Assembly: GCA_016256075.1 (NCBI GenBank)
Contig: SDVU01000736.1
Location: 1 to 11,009 of the forward strand
Length of the DNA stretch: 11,009 nucleotides
Origin: Dictyocoela muelleri
Taxonomy: Eukaryota > Microsporidia
Direction: 5' to 3'
Part shown: piece by piece, positions 6,912-11,009 of the stretch
Layout of the letters: the number at the start of each line of letters is the position of its first letter
Position numbering within the stretch: the stretch's first letter is position 1
Position numbers and translations under genes: made by a program
Notes under the pieces: generated by a model
Database searches by the model: none
Told to the model about the DNA's origin: nothing
The model's input: only the letters and a program-made list of their open reading frames with translations

Positions 6912-6942
6912 CAGTACAACCCCTCTAATTTGAACACCCAAT
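6912..6942. repeat. pogo left terminal inverted repeat
   Basis: Starts CAGTACAACCCC directly after TA 6910-6911. It pairs with the right terminus at about 10830-10867 with several mismatches over some 30 bases, so the two ends have diverged since insertion. The same 12-base start appears in reverse complement at 183-194. Confidence 0.85.
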
Positions 6943-7117
6943 TATTAATTTTTAAAAGTTTTCATATTGGCAGTCTAATACTGATTCTGAAACTATTAAA
7001 AATAAAAAAAATTATCAACAAATTAAAAAATACAGAAAAAATAATAAAAAAAAATAAAAAATATAAAAAAATGAGAAAAACGGAAAGTATTATCAATAAC
7101 TATTTTATTAAATGTTT
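6943..7117. other. pogo subterminal A+T-rich region
   Basis: Between the left terminus and the end of the transposase relic, mostly A-runs. A 64-codon plus-strand frame (6930-7124) translates to Lys/Ile/Asn repeats and is a composition artefact. Confidence 0.5.
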
Positions 7118-8601
7118 TAATTAATAAAATCAGTAATTTTGGCAGGTCTCCCAACCTTTTCTCGAAGACAATTTCTTTCAATTTTAAAACATCTTCGCAC
7201 TACCAGATTAATTTGCTTAAACCCAATATTGTATTATCTAGAGTGTTCATTGCATCAAAAATAGTTATTTTACGAACCATTTGTGATGTTATACAAATAT
7301 CGGCGGATATTTTTATCCACATGTATCACTTAAATTCTCAATAATATATTTTGAATCATTATTTAAATCATCTGGTGGTGCAAAATATAAAATTTCAGTT
7401 TCACTAGAAATAAATTAATCTTTAAACCATGCAGATCATTGATTATTAATTTCCGAAGCTTTTTTTTAACAATTTACTATAATTGCTCAAGTTACACTAC
7501 CCCATGCTGTTTTTATAAATATACTACAGTGTATATGTTAGTTTTCTACATAATTTTCGCATAATTCTAGTATTTATAATCCAGATTGTCTAAATCAATA
7601 ATTAGTTTATTTGTTAAGATTTTTCTGTATTGGTATTTGAACGAATGTATAATTCACTGGTCACATGGTTGTATTTTTGTAGTCATATTTGGAGGAAAAA
7701 AAAATATTTCCATGTTACTATATTTGAGGCGATAGGGTGTATCGGAACGTTGTCTAATGTGATAAGCATTTTTCTATTTTGAAATTTAATATCTTCATTT
7801 AATGTTCATAGCCATTCTTTAGATATTAATATGGTCCTCCATGTTTTTTTGTTGCTAAAATATTTTTATTTAAAGTTTTAATATTTCTATATTTGAATGA
7901 GAGGTGATTAATTGCATTTCCTATAACAAAAAATTCCAAATTTTCACTTTTTAAGCTTATGTAGAACAAAATCGTCAATCTTTCCTTTGCCAATTTCATA
8001 CTACCCGAGTCATCTTTATTAAAAACTTTTTTTTGATTTTTTTGGTTCGGGCGCCAAAATAATTCCTTTTAATCACAATTAAATACATTTTCGGGATTAT
8101 ATTCCGACAATTTATTTTTTAAGGGATTTTTAAAATTAAAAATTATATTATCATCTACTAAACCAGATTCACCTGATATTTTCCTTAAAGACAAATTATT
8201 TCTTTTTTTGAATCTTTATAATCATCTATTAGAGGCTTTAAAATCATTATATTCATCTGCTTGGAATAGTCAATGTCATTTATTTGATATTTATATTTAA
8301 AATAATCATGTTACGCTTTCTCAGGCTCTGCAACAAACAATATAAAACATTATCAAAGTTTTTGTTTTATATAACCCCATTTCCCTTAATACTAAAATAC
8401 GTCCTTATTTTCATAATTTTTATAAAATAGCTTGTTTTTAGAATGTTGTTGATGCTTCCAAACGAGATTTTGAAATGTCTAGCAATATTTATCTGGCTAA
8501 CACTTGGATTTTGAAGTTTAGACTTTATAAGGGATTTTTTTCAGTTATATGCTAATCTCGTCATGTTTTTTGTGCATTTATATCTTAGTTTTCTTGTTCA
8601 T
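7118..8601 (-). pseudogene. pogo/Tigger-like transposase, broken
   Basis: This is a relic of a pogo-type transposase (CENP-B-like DNA binding plus DDE_1 nuclease). Reading the minus strand from ATG 8599-8601, the parts come in the family order. A psq-type helix-turn-helix NPSVSQINIARHFKIS lies around 8460-8530. The second DNA-binding block lies around 8165-8246, with DFKASNR and later ISGESG (family pattern FKAS-GWL-RFK). The first catalytic Asp is in FNCD (8072-8074), then KLAKERLTIL. The second Asp is in LDN (7752-7754). FFFPPNMTTKIQPCDQ holds the third Asp (7660-7662), then HSFKYQYRKIL. A C-terminal TAWGSVT block lies near 7500 and a leucine-rich tail follows. The second and third Asp are about 30 residues apart, as in pogo (about DD30D). 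All three are kept, but there are several in-frame stops and at least three frame changes, so it is dead. Confidence 0.9.
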
Positions 8602-8740
8602 ATTTAAGAGGTTATTTTTGATTTTTATTATTATTTTTATGTTATAAAGTTAAAAAATATGGTGTTCATGTTCAAGAAAAGAGTTTTAATTTATTTATGA
8701 TTTGTATTGTATTTTTTAAAAAAGAAAAATGTAAAATTAT

Positions 8741-8781
8741 GGATCTGGTGTGAAATCCCCCGGGGAAATTTTACACCAGAT
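8741..8781. repeat. Left terminal hairpin of the Merlin composite
   Basis: ATCTGGTGTGAAATCCCCC (8743-8761) is followed at once by GGGGAAATTTTACACCAGAT (8762-8781), its near-perfect reverse complement. The first half is the element terminus in the expected direction. The second half is an end facing the other way. It could fold as a hairpin or represent two ends joined head to head. Confidence 0.8.
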
Positions 8782-8807
8782 AATTAAAATGAATTTTCGA
8801 TACACTT

Positions 8808-9685
8808 ATGAAACCTATTGAATTTCTTGAAAATATTGAAAAAATTAATGAGTTTGAGGTTAATGCGCCCAATAAGTTTGCATTTTTGGAATGTTTATCT
8901 ATTTTGATTTTACCCTTATTTCAATTCAAATGTTATTAAATTTTAAAAATTATTAAAATTTATATTTCAATATCTGCAATCCATTATCACAGAAAAACTG
9001 TTTGAAATGTTGTTTAAAAGTTAGATGGCACTCAAAAAAGTTGTTAGTATGTTGTACTTGGAAATATTGTGGAAACATATTTTCTATATTCACGGTACAA
9101 TTTTTACATGCAGGATGGATAAAAATTTAATAAATTGTTTATTTTAGATAAATGATTGGCATGTTCTTCTGTGGGTGAAATAGAGAGATGGTCTAATATA
9201 TCACGCCATACTGTTTATAAAGTTTTTAGAAAATTGGAAAAATAAATATAATTGAAAAGTATTATGAAATGATAAAAATAATAGGAGTAAATGAAATTAT
9301 TGTTGAACTAGACGAATCTAAGTTTAGTAAAAAAATCGAAAGAGGACATAAAGTAGATTGCGTAGAATTTCGAGCCGTAGAAAGAAGTGATGAAAGAAGA
9401 ATAATCTTGGAAAAATTAAAAAAATAAAAGGAAGAAATAAATAACATCTTTAAAAGATATATTTTTCCTGATTCTATTATATATACTGATAGTTGGAGAA
9501 GTTTTTCTGATGTGAAAAGATATTTTTTTAGATCATAAAACTGTTAATCATTCTGAGGATTCTGTTGATAGTTTCACTGGTGCACATATTAACACTATTG
9601 AAGGTTGTTGGTCAGTTATAAAATGAGGAATTTCATTTAATCATAGAACTGAAAAGCCAATCGATATTTATATTTTAAGATTATG
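8808..9685 (+). pseudogene. Merlin-type transposase A, broken
   Basis: This is a relic of an IS1595/ISXO2-like DDE transposase. An ATG at 8808 opens 43 codons (MKPIEFLENIEKINEFEV). A zinc-ribbon relic follows: NCLKCC and CTWKYCGNIFSI (about 8990-9085), with the expected HGTIF block in another frame. A helix-turn-helix with SRHTVYKVFRKLEK ends near 9245. The nuclease domain begins VNEIIVELDES, with the first Asp at 9311-9313. FPDSIIYTDSW carries the second Asp at 9488-9490. HKTVNHSEDSV leads to NTIEGCW, with Glu at 9600-9602. The second Asp and Glu are about 37 residues apart, as usual for Merlin. The gene has in-frame stops (for example TAA 9425-9427) and several frame changes, so it is inactive, yet all three acidic residues remain. 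It is under 30% similar by eye to transposase B downstream. Confidence 0.85.
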
Positions 9686-9766
9686 ATAAATTGAAATGAA
9701 AAAATGATCCTTTTAAATTTTTTATTAAATTAATTTTATAAATATATTTTTTATTTTTTTTATTTA
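9686..9766. other. Spacer between the two transposase relics
   Basis: About 80 bp of A/T-rich DNA with no GC-rich terminus. No element end is visible here, so the two transposase genes are not separated by recognisable inverted repeats. Confidence 0.5.
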
Positions 9767-10684
9767 TTGTACAATAAAGGTAAAATCGAAAAAGATACAC
9801 CCTTCAGAAATGCAAACTTATTTGGTGCAAGCTCCGAGCTTGAATTTATTTATTTTTTATTTGAAAACAATTATTTGCTTAAAGAATATTTTTGTTCATT
9901 TTGCAAGCAATCGTGTTTATTGAGATTTTATAAAAGAAGTATTGATCTTTATGCTTGGCGATGTTTAAATAATAATTGTAAAAATTATAAAAAATGCATC
10001 TCAATAAAAACAAATAGTTTTTTTTGAAAAATTAAATTTGTCATCAAAACAGATATTTAAAGTAGCCTTATGCATATTTCAAGAATGCCAAGATATAGCA
10101 TTATTTTTTTTTAATTTTTCTAAAAGGACAATTCTAAAGATAATAAATAAAATCGTTGATAGGATTCCAGATCCTGATTTTTCATCTAAAAAATTTGCGG
10201 AGTAGACAAAATAATACAAGTGAACGAGACCATGCTTAATTACAAAGTTAAAGGTCATATGGACTGTTCAACTTCAAATAAAACTAATGCAATTTGCATA
10301 ATCAAATTTGATAATCATATTAAAAAACTTTTTGCAACTATAATCGAAAACAAAGACGAATTAACACTTGTGTTTATTATTTGTTCACAAGTTGCCGCTA
10401 ACAGCACTATTTGGACAGATTAAAATGGCGCATACAACCATTTAAAGGATTTATTTAATGAACACAGCACTGTCTATTAAAAATATAGTTTTATAAATTA
10501 TGATAATGGGGTAAATACACAAGCGGTCGAATGTCTCAATAATTTACTGAAAAGGGAAATAAAGTCACTAATGGGGATACAAAGTGAAAAACGAAGTGAC
10601 TTTTTAAAATAAACATGTTATTACTATAATAACAAGTCTGATTTTATGTCCAAAATCTTGAATTTAATTAAAATATCTTATTAA
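9767..10684 (+). pseudogene. Merlin-type transposase B, broken (microsporidian-style ISXO2 family)
   Basis: This is a second IS1595/ISXO2-like transposase relic. The zinc ribbon is intact: CSFC (9893-9904), then WRCLNNNC (9956-9979), then CISIKTNSFF. A frame change in a run of eight T (10018-10025) leads to LSSKQIFKVALCIFQECQD and SKRTILKIINKIV. A compensating change near 10195 restores the first frame: IIQVNETMLNYK (first catalytic position Asn instead of Asp, 10223-10225), SNKTNAICII, IICSQVAANSTIWTD (second Asp 10418-10420), then NTQAVECLNN (Glu 10529-10531) exactly 37 codons on, and YYYNNKSDF. In-frame stops are at 10421, 10478 and 10610. TAA at 10682-10684 ends the frame. From family knowledge, NYK, SNKT and SQVA motifs resemble transposases known from microsporidia. 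No ATG lies at the start of the open frame. Confidence 0.88.
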
Positions 10685-10778
10685 GTTTTTAATATTTTTT
10701 TATATAAATAAAAATTTTATTTTATGTAAAAATTTATTTCTATTCATTTAAAAATTATTAAAAAAATAAATTTTTTAC
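10685..10778. other. A+T-rich 3' segment of the Merlin composite
   Basis: No gene. It separates the end of transposase B from the doubled right terminus. Confidence 0.5.
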
Positions 10779-10829
10779 TGGGGGGAATTTTGCACCAGCT
10801 CCCGCCGGGAAAATTTTGCACTAGATTCC
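10779..10829. repeat. Doubled right terminus of the Merlin composite
   Basis: Two end-like copies follow in the same direction: GGGGGGAATTTTGCACCAG (10780-10798) and CGGGAAAATTTTGCACTAG (10806-10824), then ATTCC. Two tandem right ends with one outer left end fit an element that inserted beside, or exchanged ends with, a relative. Confidence 0.75.
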
Positions 10830-10867
10830 AAATTAGCGGGTGTGTTTAAATATGAAGTGGTGTACTG
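10830..10867. repeat. pogo right terminal inverted repeat
   Basis: AAATTAGCGGGTGTGTTTAA and the following GTGGTGTACTG form the reverse complement of the left pogo end with mismatches, then TA at 10868-10869. It is the short outer stub left by the Merlin insertion. Confidence 0.85.
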
Positions 10868-10869
10868 TA

Positions 10870-11009
10870 AACATTGTATTTTAATATAAAAATTGTTTTT
10901 CAGTATTTTTTTAGTATAACTTATTGTTGTGGAATATAACCACCCCTGGCATATAATGGCCCCTATTTAATTAAATTGAAAATTTTAAAAAATCAATTTT
11001 TGATATGAA
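10870..11009. other. Right flank, possible start of another element
   Basis: A/T-rich, with a GC-richer block TATAACCACCCCTGGCAT (10935-10952) and AATGGCCCCT (10955-10964). This has the look of a mariner/pogo terminus (short CCCC-containing block after TA), but its partner would lie outside the window. No gene is visible. Confidence 0.25.

Larger units (their letters stand above)
8741..10829 (+). mobile_element. Merlin (IS1595/ISXO2-like) composite nested in pogo
   Basis: The left end GGATCTGGTGTGAAAT (8741) matches the reverse complement of the right end (GGAATCTAGTGCAAAAT from 10829) with small changes. It splits the pogo element about 40 bp from its right terminus: pogo sequence resumes at 10830 and matches the pogo left end. 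AAATTA flanks both sides (8734-8739, 10830-10835), compatible with a worn target duplication of about 8 bp. Inside are two broken Merlin-type transposase genes on the plus strand, of different lineages. Termini resemble those of the 129-bp MITE at 817. It may be one element with two genes or an insertion of one Merlin into another. The doubled right end at 10779-10829 favours the latter. Confidence 0.75.
6912..10867 (-). mobile_element. pogo/Tigger-like (Tc1/mariner superfamily) transposon, interrupted
   Basis: The left terminus CAGTACAACCCCTCTAATTT follows TA (6910-6911). The reverse complement of the right terminus, from 10867, is CAGTACACCACTTCATATTT, followed by TA (10868-10869). Both ends continue into a shared ACACCC stretch. 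CAGT ends with a TA duplication are standard for this superfamily, and the transposase relic inside confirms the pogo branch. Removing the nested insertion at 8741-10829 leaves about 1.87 kb, normal for an autonomous pogo element. The transposase reads on the minus strand, so its upstream end lies at the right-hand terminus. Confidence 0.88.

Noticed and set aside
6930-7124. 64-codon plus-strand frame at the left of the pogo element
   Set aside because: Poly-Lys/Ile/Asn translation of A-runs in the subterminal region, partly antisense to the transposase tail.
9262-9447. 61-codon minus-strand frame
   Set aside because: Antisense to the nuclease domain of transposase A, which has clear family motifs on the plus strand. 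Ser/Ile/Leu-rich shadow.
1-11009. tRNA, rRNA or other structured RNA genes
   Set aside because: I looked for tRNA T-loop patterns and GC-rich conserved rRNA blocks. GC-rich islands all resolve into transposon termini or repeats.

Overview
The window is very A+T-rich eukaryotic DNA with one intact protein gene and a dense layer of decayed DNA transposons. The gene encodes a DEAH-family RNA helicase of the Dhr1/DHX37 type with no visible intron. It carries several Asn/Asp/Lys/Ile-rich low-complexity insertions that are minisatellite arrays at the DNA level. A compact intronless helicase, extreme A+T content and Merlin (IS1595/ISXO2-like) transposons together suggest a repeat-rich microsporidian. 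That is an inference, because no rRNA or other lineage marker is present.

Layout. 1-441: A+T-rich spacer with a tiny GC-rich palindromic element (116-194) whose right end matches the ends of the pogo-like transposon further on. 442-1665: a 1.2-kb element with Merlin-style ends and a near-perfect 9-bp target duplication. A 129-bp MITE (817-945) with a perfect 8-bp duplication is nested inside it. 1666-1872: helicase upstream region. 1873-5277 (+): the helicase. 5278-5453: short 3' flank with a 24-bp tandem repeat. 5454-6273: an unclassified inverted-repeat element whose arms hold a 16-bp tandem repeat and whose middle holds an open minus-strand reading frame without an ATG. About 6280-6830: a less A+T-rich, unrecognised coding-like relic. 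6912-10867: a pogo/Tigger-like transposon bounded by TA dinucleotides, with a broken minus-strand transposase (7118-8601). It is interrupted close to its right end by a Merlin-type element (8741-10829) that carries two different broken transposase genes in tandem (8808-9685 and 9767-10684). After 10870: spacer, possibly the start of another transposon.

Only the helicase looks functional. By family it should act in the nucleolus on the U3 snoRNA/pre-18S rRNA step of small-subunit assembly. Everything else is a layered record of transposition: MITE inside a Merlin-like element, and a two-transposase Merlin composite inside pogo. A recurring oddity is that three independent elements have an extra inverted copy of their terminus folded against one end, making a C/G-cored hairpin of about 40-70 bp. 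No virus-like element, RNA gene or CRISPR array was identified.
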